From NCBI GenBank assembly GCA_038239345.1, contig JBBSEX010000008.1:1-64000 (forward strand): 64,000 nucleotides of DNA. The letters are read 5' to 3'. Shown here piece by piece: positions 51,469-60,814 of the stretch. Made by a program: the position numbers and the translations under genes. The stretch's first letter is position 1. The number at the start of each line of letters is the position of its first letter. Source of the stretch: JBBSEX01 sp038239345. Its GTDB lineage: Bacteria; Acidobacteriota; Terriglobia; Bryobacterales; Bryobacteraceae. Under the pieces are notes generated by a model. The model had not been told where the DNA came from, did no database searches, and saw only the letters and a program-made list of their open reading frames with translations.

Positions 51469-53877
51469 TTACTTGCGCATCAGAATATCTCCGGTGGCGA
51501 TGCTCACTTTGCTGGGCGTCTGTTTGGCTTTCGCTCGGAAGGGCGTAGGGTCGCTCGACGAACGAACCCATTGCACGGTCACGCCCTTTCCTTCTTGGAA
51601 CTCCACCGGAACATCGGCACTGAAGTCTTCATCTACTTCGGTCTGCGTCACCGTACCCTTTACTTCGACGGCGGGAATCTTTCCCTGGATGGAATAGTTC
51701 AGCTTCAGAGACGGAATGCCCGTCCCATACACCCAGTTGTCGAAGAAGGTATCGAGTGAGGCGTCGCTTGACCCGGGCGGCATGAACTCTTTTGCCAGCG
51801 CGTGAAATTGCTCTGTAGTGATCGTCTGATAGCGGTAACGTTTGCAGGCTTCCGCCAGCATCTTCTGAAAGCGCTCGTCTCCCATTCGGCGGCGAAGCAT
51901 GTGAATAATCCACGTGCCCTTTTCATAAACAATGCGCCGCCACGCTTCCGGATCCGAGCTCTGCAATCGAACTCCCCAGATGATCGGCCCAGCCGACTCC
52001 ATCGTTTTTCCAGCGCCATTGGTTGCCAGCAGTTCCTTCCGGTAATTTTCAAGGACAGGTTCGATCGCCTTCGGCCCCTTGCGATGTTCCAGATACAACA
52101 GCGCCGTATAATTCGCGATCGCTTCCATTAGCCATTCGTCTTCATAAGATTCCGCCGAGACCACATTGCCCCACCATTGATGCGCGGTTTCATGCGCCAG
52201 CAGAATATCCGAATAAAAAGTCTGCTGCACTTTATCTCTTACGCCTTGCGGGCGGTCGGCAGGGTCGAGGTATGAAATGGTCGACAGGTACACCAAGCCC
52301 GGAAACCCTTGCCCAAATGTGCCTGGGATGGGCGAGACTGTAAGCGTATTCAGTGCAGCCGGACCAAATTGCGCTGTCATGAAATCGAAGGCAGCCGAGA
52401 CTTCATTGGCCAAAGTATGCAAGCGCGACCCAGGATCGGGAGTGCTGAACGGGGCTTGGGTGGATTCCGCGCTACCCGATTCAGCAACGTGCCTCGGCCG
52501 ACCTTGCGCGGGGATAGACGGCAGAGGCGGCGTCGCTGATCGCGGCTTCTGTTGCAAGGCCGGCTCAATGCGTCGATTGCCACAAACCGTGATGGCATAG
52601 CCTGGCTTCTGCACATTCACCTCACGGTAATCGCCGAGGTTGAATCCCGCCAGGCGAACCGGGGTATCGGTACAGCGTCGCGTTGTCCGGGTATCGCCAT
52701 TCATGATGTCTTCCACAACCGAGCCCGTGGCCACCAGCGATAACGCTTTCGGATAGTGGAACGTCACATCGTAAGTAGCAAATTCCGGACCGCCGCGTGG
52801 GTACCAAGTGGAGCGCGATCCTACGAAATACACTCCGTTGCCGGCCGGAGTGACTACCGAACCGTTGTGATGAAATTCGATTTCGTGCTTCGTCCCCGGC
52901 GTCAGGCCGGACGGCGCCACCACCAAAAAAGTTTGACTGTCCCCGCCGCGTATGGCCGCCTCACGTAAGGATTCGTGAGAGAACACTTCTACCGGCGCAC
53001 CGTCGATAAATGCTTCCGTGACACGCATGTCATGTGAGATTTGGAATGGAAAAGCCCTACGCGTCTCTCCGCGAGCCTGAATGGTCGCCTTGGTAACGGC
53101 CGTTAGCGATAAATTCGACCCGAGCGAGGCGTCGATGCGGATGTCGCTCAACTCGAAAGGCCAATCGGCCATCTTCCGCTCGCCAGTGCGAAACGATCGC
53201 GCCGAGAAGCTGGTCCAAATAGTGAAGCGGGAACGCCCTTCCCTGGAAATCATTTGTCCAGCGGTAATTTGTTCGCGGGCCATCGGATCATAAATGACGT
53301 CGAACGACCCCAGGGTCTTCCCAGCCGCGGCCATAAAGAAGATTCCCTTGGCCGCTCGATCGGGCGAGAGCAGATCGGTAACCACGCGCTCTTCGAAGCT
53401 GGCGGAAAGATTCCGCGCCACTGGCGTCCACTTTTCGGAAAGCATCTGTCCCATGTCGGGGGCTTTATGATCGGCGCCGTCCTTGTTCAATTCCTTTAGC
53501 AGATCGGCAGACGTGGAATCTGTGAAGACCAACAACGCCGAATGGAAATGCTCATCGAGGTTCGGGGAGTTCGTGAAAGTGGCCAACGACATCCGTTCAC
53601 TGCGCCGGGCTGGCAGAAGGATCACCTCGGCATCACCCGCGTCCACATCGGAGGTGAAGTAGGCGGCCACGGGAACGCCTTCAATCGGCTTCGCGAAAAT
53701 CAAATATCCCTCGGTGAAATAGACGCGAATGTCTTCCTTGGCAAAATTCAGATCGCGGACGCGATAGCACGCGCCGGGATCGAGCGTCATTTCACGAATT
53801 TGTTTGGCGACATCACTGGCCGAAGGACCGGCGGCAAGAAGCGCGAACGGCAGCAGCGCGAGCGGGAAGCGAATCAC
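51469..53877 (-). CDS. M1-like metallopeptidase, exported, lacking GAMEN motif
   Basis: 802 residues with signal peptide (FPLALLPFALLAAGPSA). The M1-type zinc site HETAHQWWG (His562, His566) is followed by EDEWLMEAIANY with the third zinc ligand. In place of the exopeptidase GAMEN motif is GQGFPG, so aminopeptidase activity may differ. The N-terminal half (about 20-450) is an unusual beta-rich region. The gene follows the TonB receptor gene by 29 bases on the same strand. GTG start. Confidence 0.88.
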   Translation of the reverse strand: MIRFPLALLPFALLAAGPSASDVAKQIREMTLDPGACYRVRDLNFAKEDIRVYFTEGYLIFAKPIEGVPVAAYFTSDVDAGDAEVILLPARRSERMSLATFTNSPNLDEHFHSALLVFTDSTSADLLKELNKDGADHKAPDMGQMLSEKWTPVARNLSASFEERVVTDLLSPDRAAKGIFFMAAAGKTLGSFDVIYDPMAREQITAGQMISREGRSRFTIWTSFSARSFRTGERKMADWPFELSDIRIDASLGSNLSLTAVTKATIQARGETRRAFPFQISHDMRVTEAFIDGAPVEVFSHESLREAAIRGGDSQTFLVVAPSGLTPGTKHEIEFHHNGSVVTPAGNGVYFVGSRSTWYPRGGPEFATYDVTFHYPKALSLVATGSVVEDIMNGDTRTTRRCTDTPVRLAGFNLGDYREVNVQKPGYAITVCGNRRIEPALQQKPRSATPPLPSIPAQGRPRHVAESGSAESTQAPFSTPDPGSRLHTLANEVSAAFDFMTAQFGPAALNTLTVSPIPGTFGQGFPGLVYLSTISYLDPADRPQGVRDKVQQTFYSDILLAHETAHQWWGNVVSAESYEDEWLMEAIANYTALLYLEHRKGPKAIEPVLENYRKELLATNGAGKTMESAGPIIWGVRLQSSDPEAWRRIVYEKGTWIIHMLRRRMGDERFQKMLAEACKRYRYQTITTEQFHALAKEFMPPGSSDASLDTFFDNWVYGTGIPSLKLNYSIQGKIPAVEVKGTVTQTEVDEDFSADVPVEFQEGKGVTVQWVRSSSDPTPFRAKAKQTPSKVSIATGDILMRK

Positions 53878-53906
53878 CCTATCAGTCTACTTGGCCGGTG
53901 CTGGCC

Positions 53907-56900
53907 CTAGAAATCCACGCGCCCGCGCAGTTCTATCACTCGCCCGCCGTTGCCGGACACCAGCGAATTAATCTTGCCCGCGCTGGCTGGCACGGCAACG
54001 TTCGATGCCGGTGTAGCGAAGTTTGGATGATTAAAGGAATTCGATGCCGCGCCGGTTAACGTGAATTTGAAGCGCTCAGTGACCTGGAAACTTTTGGCAA
54101 GCGAAACATCCTGGCGGTTATAACCTGGACCCTCAAGCACAAATGCACCCGAATTTCCCAGAGTACCCGGCGCCGGGACGGTAAAACAGGAAGGGTCGAA
54201 CCAATGGGCAACAGTACGTTGGCCGGCCGGCAGATTGCCGTTGCAGACGCGATTGGGCAATCCACCGCTGGTATTCGTATTCGAAGGATCCGATCCACTG
54301 AACGCCGGCGAGAAATAATGACCCGATTCCAGATAGCCCACCCAGTACAGCTGCCACCCGCCGATCACCCCGTTGACGAATCTATTGGAGTTGTCTAGGA
54401 ATTGGCGGCCTCTGCCCACCGGGATCTCATAAACGACATTAATGACGGCCCGGTTCCGCGGAGTGAATGCGTCTCGTGAGTACGCCAAGGGCGCGTAGGG
54501 ACTCTCCAAATTAGCGCCGCTCTGGAAGTTCGAGTAACTCGACGCCAAGGTGAAGTGCGCATCGAAAGTTAAACTGCGCACCTTGCGGATGCCTTCGATT
54601 GTCACGGCATTGAATTTCGATTCACCGTTGGAGAGAAAAGACGTCGCCGTTACGAATTGGGGAAAAGGCCGGCGAGCCGCCGTGAACGGGACCGTGCTGG
54701 GAAGCGGCTTATTAATCGAGACTGAGTAATTCATCCCGTAGTCGTGCGAGCCGACATAGGAGAGCCGGAGTCCGACATTTTTGATCTGCCGCCCCATCGT
54801 GACGTTGTACTGATGGATCTTCCCGTTGCTGGTGTCCAGCGGATATCCAGCCACGCTCTGCGAAGGAATTTGAGCGCTGGCCAGCGTCGAGGGAAATGGA
54901 TTCGGAAAGCTCAATAGAGGTTGCCCGTTGGTCACGGCGTTGAGATAGGTTTCCGTGATCTGAAATGGCGCGCTGGCCAACCGGGAGTAACGGCCAAGGG
55001 TCTCCGAGAAGATTCCATAGCCGCCTCTAATCACCCAGCCGTCAGAAATCCGGTAAGCGAAGCCGATCCGGGGCACGAAATTTTTCATGCTGGGCGATTG
55101 GCTGACGTTGCCAGCGACGATCTTGATGTTTGCAGGGTAGAGGGCGCTTACACTCGCAAGCTTGTTGGCGGGAACGATCACGTTACCAGTCGCGGGATCC
55201 CAATTGTATTGCAGCCCATCGGTAAAGGATGGCGAGCCGAACCGATCCCAGCGCAAGCCAAGATCCAACGTCAGCCGGCCGTTAACCTTAAATGAGTCGG
55301 TGACAAATATCCCGAGTTCGTTGTCGAGCATCGTTCGATTGGTGATTGGATCGAGCCGGGAACTGGTGTGGGGCAGGCCGAGCAGGAAATCGGCATAGGC
55401 GTTTCCACTGAAAGTGCCATCAAAGGCGAATGAGCCGTACGAGCCCTGGGGAATGGTCCCGACAAATCGCGATTGTGGTTTCAATTCGCCGCCGAACTTT
55501 ACGACGTGCCGTCCTTTCACCCACGTCACCGTATCCGCATAGCCCCAGTCATGATCGTTCTGCGACTCTCCGCCGGGCTGTGTCTGTAGGGCTGCGTATC
55601 CGGAAATAGTGATCTGCGGAAACCCCTGCGCTTTATAGCCCTTCGGATTTACTCCCTGCAATCCAATGTTCGTCACCGCTTGATCGCCGGTGGTGGGAGT
55701 GACCCCGTATACCTCTGGACCATCCATCGTTTCCTCTTTATAAAAACCCACGCGCGCTACGTTGACCAGGGTTGGAGAAATAATCTGCGTGTCTTCGATG
55801 ACCATGTGAAAGTTCGACCGCAGGCGAGTCCACGTAAAGGCCGGGTAGTTCGTCGAGAGCACGTAATAGTCGTGGCCTTCCACCAGACTGCCCATAAGGT
55901 GATTCTTCTGGGTAAGCTGATGATCGATTCGCTGCGTAAAATCGCGGCGCAAGGAATAGTCGGCCGGGAACGGAAACAGATACCCATAATTACTGGTGAG
56001 GGCATTCGGGCCGCCGAGATTGGGCGCGGGAAGATAACTTTTGTTCACGCCTAACGCGACGGAACTGAGGCGATTGGCGGGAATGATATTACCGGGAAAC
56101 TGTTGGCCGGTGGTCGGGTCGATGACCTTGGTGGGCTTGCTGCCCGCAAGCAGTTGCGAAAAATCGCCGCTGCGTTCCTGATCTGAAGGAACATCACGCA
56201 GGAAGTATGTACTGCCTGGGATCCGCAGAATATTTCCAGACACATAAAAGAAGGTCTTATTCCTGATTATTGGTCCTGAGACGCCGAGACTGCTGGTGTG
56301 CGTCAGCGAGTGTGCTTTTTGCGTTTCGAAGAAAGCCCGCGTTGCCAGAGCCGACGTTTGGTTGAAGTACGCCAGGGTGCCATGGAACTGATTCGTTCCG
56401 GACTTGGTGACCAGATTCAGATAACCAACTCTGGCATATTCCGCGGTGTTGTTTACCGTAACGACGGTAATTTCCTGTGTATCCAGAATGTTGTTCAGCT
56501 GATTCACCGGACCGTCGTTGCTATGGCCATCTTGCCCTTCCTGCACCTGGCTTGAATTCTGTCCCGCCCACGAAGAGCTGAACAGAGAGGACGTGGTGCT
56601 GACCAAGGGCGCCATGGTGATAAACAAGCTGGGATTGAAAGCCTGATTCCCGCCTACTATGGGTGTGTCGAAATGATGTGTTGTATCGATGGCGTTCTGG
56701 ACCTTCGATGTGTCCGTCTGAATGACAGCCGCGCCGGCATTCACCGTAACCTGCGCCCCCATGGAACCGATCGCGAATTCAACGTTCACGCGGCGCGTCT
56801 CGCTGGACTCGACCAGGATACCTTCGGCTACGAAAGCCTTGAAAGCATCATGGGTGGCGTTCAATTGATAGGTGCCGCGCTGCAGGCCGGCGATCTCAAA

Positions 56901-57122
56901 ATCCCCATTGCCATTGGTGCTAACGGTCCGCCGCTCGTTCGTCTGCGAACTCGTTAACACGACTTGAGCGCCGGCAACCACCGCTCCCGAAGGGTCGGTG
57001 GCAGTGCCCCGCAGGGTCGACAGAGTAATTTGGGCTCGCAAGGCACTGGTAGGAAATGCAAGCAGCGCGAGGAGGCACCCAATCTGCAAGCGCGAGTCGC
57101 GTATGGTAGCGCGGTTTGACAT
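53907..57122 (-). CDS. TonB-dependent receptor, OAR type, with carboxypeptidase-regulatory-like domain
   Basis: 1071 residues from ATG 57122 (frame to 57167 less likely). Signal peptide (LLALLAFPTSALRAQ), then a carboxypeptidase-regulatory-like Ig fold (about 25-105, TLRGTATDPSGAVVAGAQVVLTS), a plug domain (about 110-240), and a 22-strand barrel ending in an aromatic residue (VDF). This 'OAR-like' class is abundant in Acidobacteria and usually imports polymers or peptides. First gene of a likely operon with an M1-like peptidase, a lipoprotein and a membrane protein. Confidence 0.9.
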   Translation of the reverse strand: MSNRATIRDSRLQIGCLLALLAFPTSALRAQITLSTLRGTATDPSGAVVAGAQVVLTSSQTNERRTVSTNGNGDFEIAGLQRGTYQLNATHDAFKAFVAEGILVESSETRRVNVEFAIGSMGAQVTVNAGAAVIQTDTSKVQNAIDTTHHFDTPIVGGNQAFNPSLFITMAPLVSTTSSLFSSSWAGQNSSQVQEGQDGHSNDGPVNQLNNILDTQEITVVTVNNTAEYARVGYLNLVTKSGTNQFHGTLAYFNQTSALATRAFFETQKAHSLTHTSSLGVSGPIIRNKTFFYVSGNILRIPGSTYFLRDVPSDQERSGDFSQLLAGSKPTKVIDPTTGQQFPGNIIPANRLSSVALGVNKSYLPAPNLGGPNALTSNYGYLFPFPADYSLRRDFTQRIDHQLTQKNHLMGSLVEGHDYYVLSTNYPAFTWTRLRSNFHMVIEDTQIISPTLVNVARVGFYKEETMDGPEVYGVTPTTGDQAVTNIGLQGVNPKGYKAQGFPQITISGYAALQTQPGGESQNDHDWGYADTVTWVKGRHVVKFGGELKPQSRFVGTIPQGSYGSFAFDGTFSGNAYADFLLGLPHTSSRLDPITNRTMLDNELGIFVTDSFKVNGRLTLDLGLRWDRFGSPSFTDGLQYNWDPATGNVIVPANKLASVSALYPANIKIVAGNVSQSPSMKNFVPRIGFAYRISDGWVIRGGYGIFSETLGRYSRLASAPFQITETYLNAVTNGQPLLSFPNPFPSTLASAQIPSQSVAGYPLDTSNGKIHQYNVTMGRQIKNVGLRLSYVGSHDYGMNYSVSINKPLPSTVPFTAARRPFPQFVTATSFLSNGESKFNAVTIEGIRKVRSLTFDAHFTLASSYSNFQSGANLESPYAPLAYSRDAFTPRNRAVINVVYEIPVGRGRQFLDNSNRFVNGVIGGWQLYWVGYLESGHYFSPAFSGSDPSNTNTSGGLPNRVCNGNLPAGQRTVAHWFDPSCFTVPAPGTLGNSGAFVLEGPGYNRQDVSLAKSFQVTERFKFTLTGAASNSFNHPNFATPASNVAVPASAGKINSLVSGNGGRVIELRGRVDF

Positions 57123-57189
57123 ATGTGGACGCTCCGTTCTGGTTGATCTGAACGAATCCTTGGGCATTTCGCGGAAAGATTATCGCTCG

Positions 57190-57218
57190 ATTGTATGAGC
57201 GGTCTTATATAAGCGCAA
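57190..57218 (-). promoter_or_regulatory. Promoter of the TonB-receptor operon (TTGCGC-N17-TACAAT)
   Basis: On the minus strand TTGCGC (57213-57218) is followed after 17 bases by TACAAT (57190-57195), five of six to the -10 consensus. It lies about 70 bases upstream of the receptor ATG. Start of transcription would be near 57183. Confidence 0.55.
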
Positions 57219-57238
57219 GTGAATAATTTGAATTCTGC

Positions 57239-57255
57239 GTTCACGTTGGGTGAAC
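57239..57255. promoter_or_regulatory. Perfect palindrome GTTCAC-N5-GTGAAC, likely operator
   Basis: A 6-5-6 inverted repeat with no mismatch (GTTCAC at 57239-57244, GTGAAC at 57250-57255) lies just upstream of the TonB-operon -35 hexamer and about 60 bases before the DinB-type gene on the other strand. A dimeric regulator could control one or both directions. Confidence 0.5.
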
Positions 57256-57317
57256 ACTGGATGACTCGATCCATATCGCTGTCCCGCGCAAGAGTTGAGT
57301 GCAGTACGATATTGAGA

Positions 57318-57848
57318 ATGAAACGAATCTTAGTGCTGCTTTTTCTCGCGCCGCTATCGTTGATCCGCGCCGAGACACCGAAGACACCGACGTTGAAATC
57401 GATACTGCTGGAGCAATTGCGCACCACGCACAATGAAAAAGACTGGTTCGTTCCAGTAAATATCGCGGTGGCTGGGCTGACTCCGGAACAGGCCAAGTGG
57501 ACAGACGGCAAGGGAAATCATTCCGCCGGCCAGCTTGCGAATCACTTATTGTTTTGGAATACCGATCAATTAGCCAAATTCAATGGACAAAAGGGCCCGG
57601 CGTATAGCGGCAACAACGACGAGACGTTTAATAGCTTCGATGCCACCACCTGGAAGACGGTGGTTCAGAAGTTGGACGCCGTGTTGACCGCCTGGGAAAA
57701 AGCCGTCGAAGGGGCCGACGAGGAAAAGCTGAAGAAGTGGTCTTCAACGATCGCGCATATTGGAACGCATAACGCGTACCACACCGGCCAGATTGTCTAT
57801 CTGCGCAAGTTGCAGGGCTCCTGGGACGCTTCGACGGGCGTGAAGTAG
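57318..57848 (+). CDS. DinB-family protein with signal peptide
   Basis: 176 residues from the ATG at 57318; the frame to 57219 adds 33 non-protein-like residues. Signal peptide (KRILVLLFLAPLSLIRA) precedes a DinB/YfiT four-helix bundle: NHSAGQLANHLLFW and GTHNAYHTGQIVYLR, the latter giving the HxxxH metal ligands (the first ligand His is in NHLL). DinB proteins are usually cytosolic thiol-dependent or metal-dependent transferases; an exported form is uncommon. The substrate is unknown. Confidence 0.82.
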   Translation: MKRILVLLFLAPLSLIRAETPKTPTLKSILLEQLRTTHNEKDWFVPVNIAVAGLTPEQAKWTDGKGNHSAGQLANHLLFWNTDQLAKFNGQKGPAYSGNNDETFNSFDATTWKTVVQKLDAVLTAWEKAVEGADEEKLKKWSSTIAHIGTHNAYHTGQIVYLRKLQGSWDASTGVK

Positions 57849-57869
57849 TGACGAGCTAAACTCGGTTGC

Positions 57870-58799
57870 ATGCGCGTAATCGTTATCGGCGGAACCGGCC
57901 ACATTGGGTCGTATCTAGTGCCGCGCCTGGTGGAAGCCGGCCATTCAGTAGTCTCGATAAGCCGCTCCCGGCGCGAGCCCTATGTGGCGCACGCGGCGTG
58001 GCGCAAAGTGGAGCACTGCATTATCGATCGGGCCTCTAAGAATTTCAACGGCGTCATTCTGGACCTGGAACCCGATGTTGTGATCGACTTGATCTGCTAC
58101 ACGCTGGCGGAAGCGAAAGATCTGGTGGAGGCCCTGCGCGGCCACATCCAGCACTTTCTGCATTGCGGCACCATCTGGGTGCACGGACCCGGCGTGGAGC
58201 TGCCGGTTGCAGAAGAGCATGCGCGTCATCCTAACAGCGATTATGGCCGGCGCAAATTAGAGATTGAAAATTATCTACTCAACGAAGTCCGGCGCAATGG
58301 TTTCCCGGCGACGGTGCTGCATCCAGGTCACCTGGTGGGACGCGGTTGGACGCCAATCAACCCAGCTGCTAATTTCAATCCCAAAGTTTTTGCCGACCTG
58401 GCGAATGGAAATGAAATCGCGCTGCCAAATCTGGGAAGGGAGACGCTGCATCACGTGCATGCCGATGACGTGGCGCAAGCCTTCACCAGGGCGATGGAGA
58501 ACTGGTCATGCGCTGTGGGCGAGAGCTTTCACGTCTGCTCCCCTGCGGCCCTTAGCTTGGCTGGTTACGCAGAATCGGTTGCCGGCTGGTACGGGAAGGA
58601 AGCGCGGATTCGATATATGCCGTGGGACGAGTGGCGCAAGTCCGTGTCCGAGGAAGACGCGAATATGACGTGGGACCATATTGCCCGGTCGCCTAATTGC
58701 AGCATTGAAAAAGCTCGGCGGCTGATCGGCTATGCACCGCGTTATCGATCTTTGGAAGCAGTCCGGGAATCGATATGGAAGGACTCTGCGCTTTCTTGA
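57870..58799 (+). CDS. NAD-dependent epimerase/reductase (extended SDR)
   Basis: 309 residues. Nucleotide motif IGGTGHIG (6-13), catalytic YGRRK (YxxxK), and the family C-terminal region with LHHVHADDVAQAFTRAM. A Ser/Arg-rich stretch after the second strand ('ISRSRREPY') suggests NADP. It could be a sugar nucleotide epimerase or an atypical isoflavone-reductase-like enzyme. It follows the DinB gene by 21 bases. Confidence 0.88.
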   Translation: MRVIVIGGTGHIGSYLVPRLVEAGHSVVSISRSRREPYVAHAAWRKVEHCIIDRASKNFNGVILDLEPDVVIDLICYTLAEAKDLVEALRGHIQHFLHCGTIWVHGPGVELPVAEEHARHPNSDYGRRKLEIENYLLNEVRRNGFPATVLHPGHLVGRGWTPINPAANFNPKVFADLANGNEIALPNLGRETLHHVHADDVAQAFTRAMENWSCAVGESFHVCSPAALSLAGYAESVAGWYGKEARIRYMPWDEWRKSVSEEDANMTWDHIARSPNCSIEKARRLIGYAPRYRSLEAVRESIWKDSALS

Positions 58800-58837
58800 A
58801 TCGAAGCCAATCATAAAACCTACTAGAATCGATAGAT

Positions 58838-60814
58838 ATGAAATTCCCGGAAATGCATCGCGTACGGTCGCTGGCGCTATGGTTGACCCTTGCTGGAATC
58901 GTTACTCTCCAAGCGGGATTTGGGGCTCCGGCGCAATCGAAAGATCCGGCCCTGACTGCGCCCGCTGCGAAATCCCCTGGCGCGGACAGCGATAGCGACA
59001 TCCCGAAATCGTTCACCGCTCCGAATGCCGACTTTGATTATGTCCGGCGCGAAGTGATGGTGCCGATGCGCGATGGCGTAAAACTATTCACCGTCGTGAT
59101 GATTCCCAAGGGGGCGAAGAACGCGCCGATTCTTCTCACTCGCACCCCCTATAACGCCGCCAAGCGAACCGCTCGCAATGATAGTCCCCACTTGCTTGCC
59201 GCCTTACCCCTGGGCGATGCGGTTTTTGCGATGGACGGTTACATCCGGGTGTTTCAAGATGTGCGCGGAAAGTACGGCTCAGAGGGCAACTACGTTATGA
59301 CGCGCCCGGTGAAGGGAACGCTGAACACCAGCGCCACCGATCATGTAACCGACGCTTACGACACCATCGATTGGCTGGTGAAGAATACGCCCGAATCGAA
59401 CGGGCGCGTCGGGATGATCGGCTCTTCGTACGAAGGTTTCACTGTCGCCATGGCGCTGCTGAATCCGCACCCAGCGCTGAAGGTTGCCGCGCCGGAGAGT
59501 CCAATGATCGACGGCTGGATGGGCGACGATTGGTTTCACTACGGCGCATACCGCCAAACCAATTTCGACTACACCGCTGGCCAGACGACGAAAACGGGAT
59601 CGGGAGAAAGCGTTCGCCGCGATGCTTACGATGATTACGAAGCCTTCCGCAGAGCTGGATCGGCGGGCGATTACGCCAAGCTGAATGGCATCGATCAACT
59701 GCCTTGGTCACGTAAAATGATGGATCATCCCGCCTACGACGCGTTCTGGCAGGGCCAGGCGCTGGACAAACTGCTGGCGGCGCACCCGTCCTCCGTTCCC
59801 ACGATGTGGATTCAAGGTCTGTGGGATCAGGAAGACATGTGGGGCGCGATTCATACTTACCTGGCGCTGAAGGCCAAGGGGCAGACGGATCATAATTTTC
59901 TGGTCATGGGACCTTGGCGGCACAGCCAGGTGAACTATGACGCCTATAATCTTGGACCTTTAAAATGGGAAGGCGACACCGCTCTGCAATTTCGCCGCGA
60001 CGTTCTGAAACCGTTCTTCGATCAATACCTGAAGGAAGGCGCTCCGAAGGCCGATACGCCGCCGGTATTTATTTACAACACCGGCGAGAATCATTGGGAT
60101 CGGCTGAAGAATTGGCCTCTGGCTTGTGAACAAGGTTGCGCGGCGCCGATGAAGCCGCTGTATCTGCAAGCGAATTTCGGTCTTGGATTCGACAAGCCGG
60201 CGGCGCAGGGTGTGGACACGTATGTCTCCGATCCAGCCAAGCCCGTGCCATACATCACCCGGCCGATACGCTTCGCCGACGGCGATCGTTGGAAGGAGTG
60301 GCTAGTGGCCGACCAGCGCGTGGCAGCCGACAGAACCGACGTGCTGGCTTATGAAACTCCCTTGTTGACCGCGCCCGTCCGCATCAGCGGCGCGCCCGTG
60401 GCTAACCTCTTCGCGGCAACCAGCGGGACGGATGCAGACTGGGTGGTGAAGCTGATCGACGTCTATCCGGATGAGGTTCCGAACCAGCCGGAAATGGGCG
60501 GATATCAACTCGCCGTATCGATGGACATCTTCCGTGGACGCTATCGCAAGAGCTTCGCCGAGCCTTCTCCGATACCGGCGAACCAATCGCAGCGGTATCA
60601 CTTTGTGTTGCCCACCACGAATCACGTGTTCCTGCCCGGCCACCGGATCATGGTGCAAATCCAGTCAAGCTGGTTTCCGCTGTACGATCGCAATCCGCAG
60701 ACCTTCGTGCAGAATATTTTCTGGGCCAAGCCCGCCGATTATGTGAAAGCGACGCAATCCGTATTTCGATCGGGCGATCAGGCCAGCGCCGTGTTGTTAC
60801 CTGTCGTGCCCTGA
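58838..60814 (+). CDS. CocE/NonD-type alpha/beta hydrolase (X-Pro dipeptidyl-peptidase S15 like), exported
   Basis: 658 residues. Signal peptide (about 6-26, LALWLTLAGIVTLQAGFGA), then a CocE-type hydrolase: start 'VMVPMRDGVKLFTVVMIPKG', Ser nucleophile in GMIGSSYEG, cap domain, and C-terminal jelly-roll domain (about 470-650, 'RISGAPVANLFAATSG...DWVVKLIDVYPD', 'GHRIMVQIQSSWFP') that occurs in X-Pro peptidases and acyl-amino-acid hydrolases. Substrates: ester or dipeptide. Its 3' end overlaps the kinase gene by 18 bases. Confidence 0.9.
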   Translation: MKFPEMHRVRSLALWLTLAGIVTLQAGFGAPAQSKDPALTAPAAKSPGADSDSDIPKSFTAPNADFDYVRREVMVPMRDGVKLFTVVMIPKGAKNAPILLTRTPYNAAKRTARNDSPHLLAALPLGDAVFAMDGYIRVFQDVRGKYGSEGNYVMTRPVKGTLNTSATDHVTDAYDTIDWLVKNTPESNGRVGMIGSSYEGFTVAMALLNPHPALKVAAPESPMIDGWMGDDWFHYGAYRQTNFDYTAGQTTKTGSGESVRRDAYDDYEAFRRAGSAGDYAKLNGIDQLPWSRKMMDHPAYDAFWQGQALDKLLAAHPSSVPTMWIQGLWDQEDMWGAIHTYLALKAKGQTDHNFLVMGPWRHSQVNYDAYNLGPLKWEGDTALQFRRDVLKPFFDQYLKEGAPKADTPPVFIYNTGENHWDRLKNWPLACEQGCAAPMKPLYLQANFGLGFDKPAAQGVDTYVSDPAKPVPYITRPIRFADGDRWKEWLVADQRVAADRTDVLAYETPLLTAPVRISGAPVANLFAATSGTDADWVVKLIDVYPDEVPNQPEMGGYQLAVSMDIFRGRYRKSFAEPSPIPANQSQRYHFVLPTTNHVFLPGHRIMVQIQSSWFPLYDRNPQTFVQNIFWAKPADYVKATQSVFRSGDQASAVLLPVVP

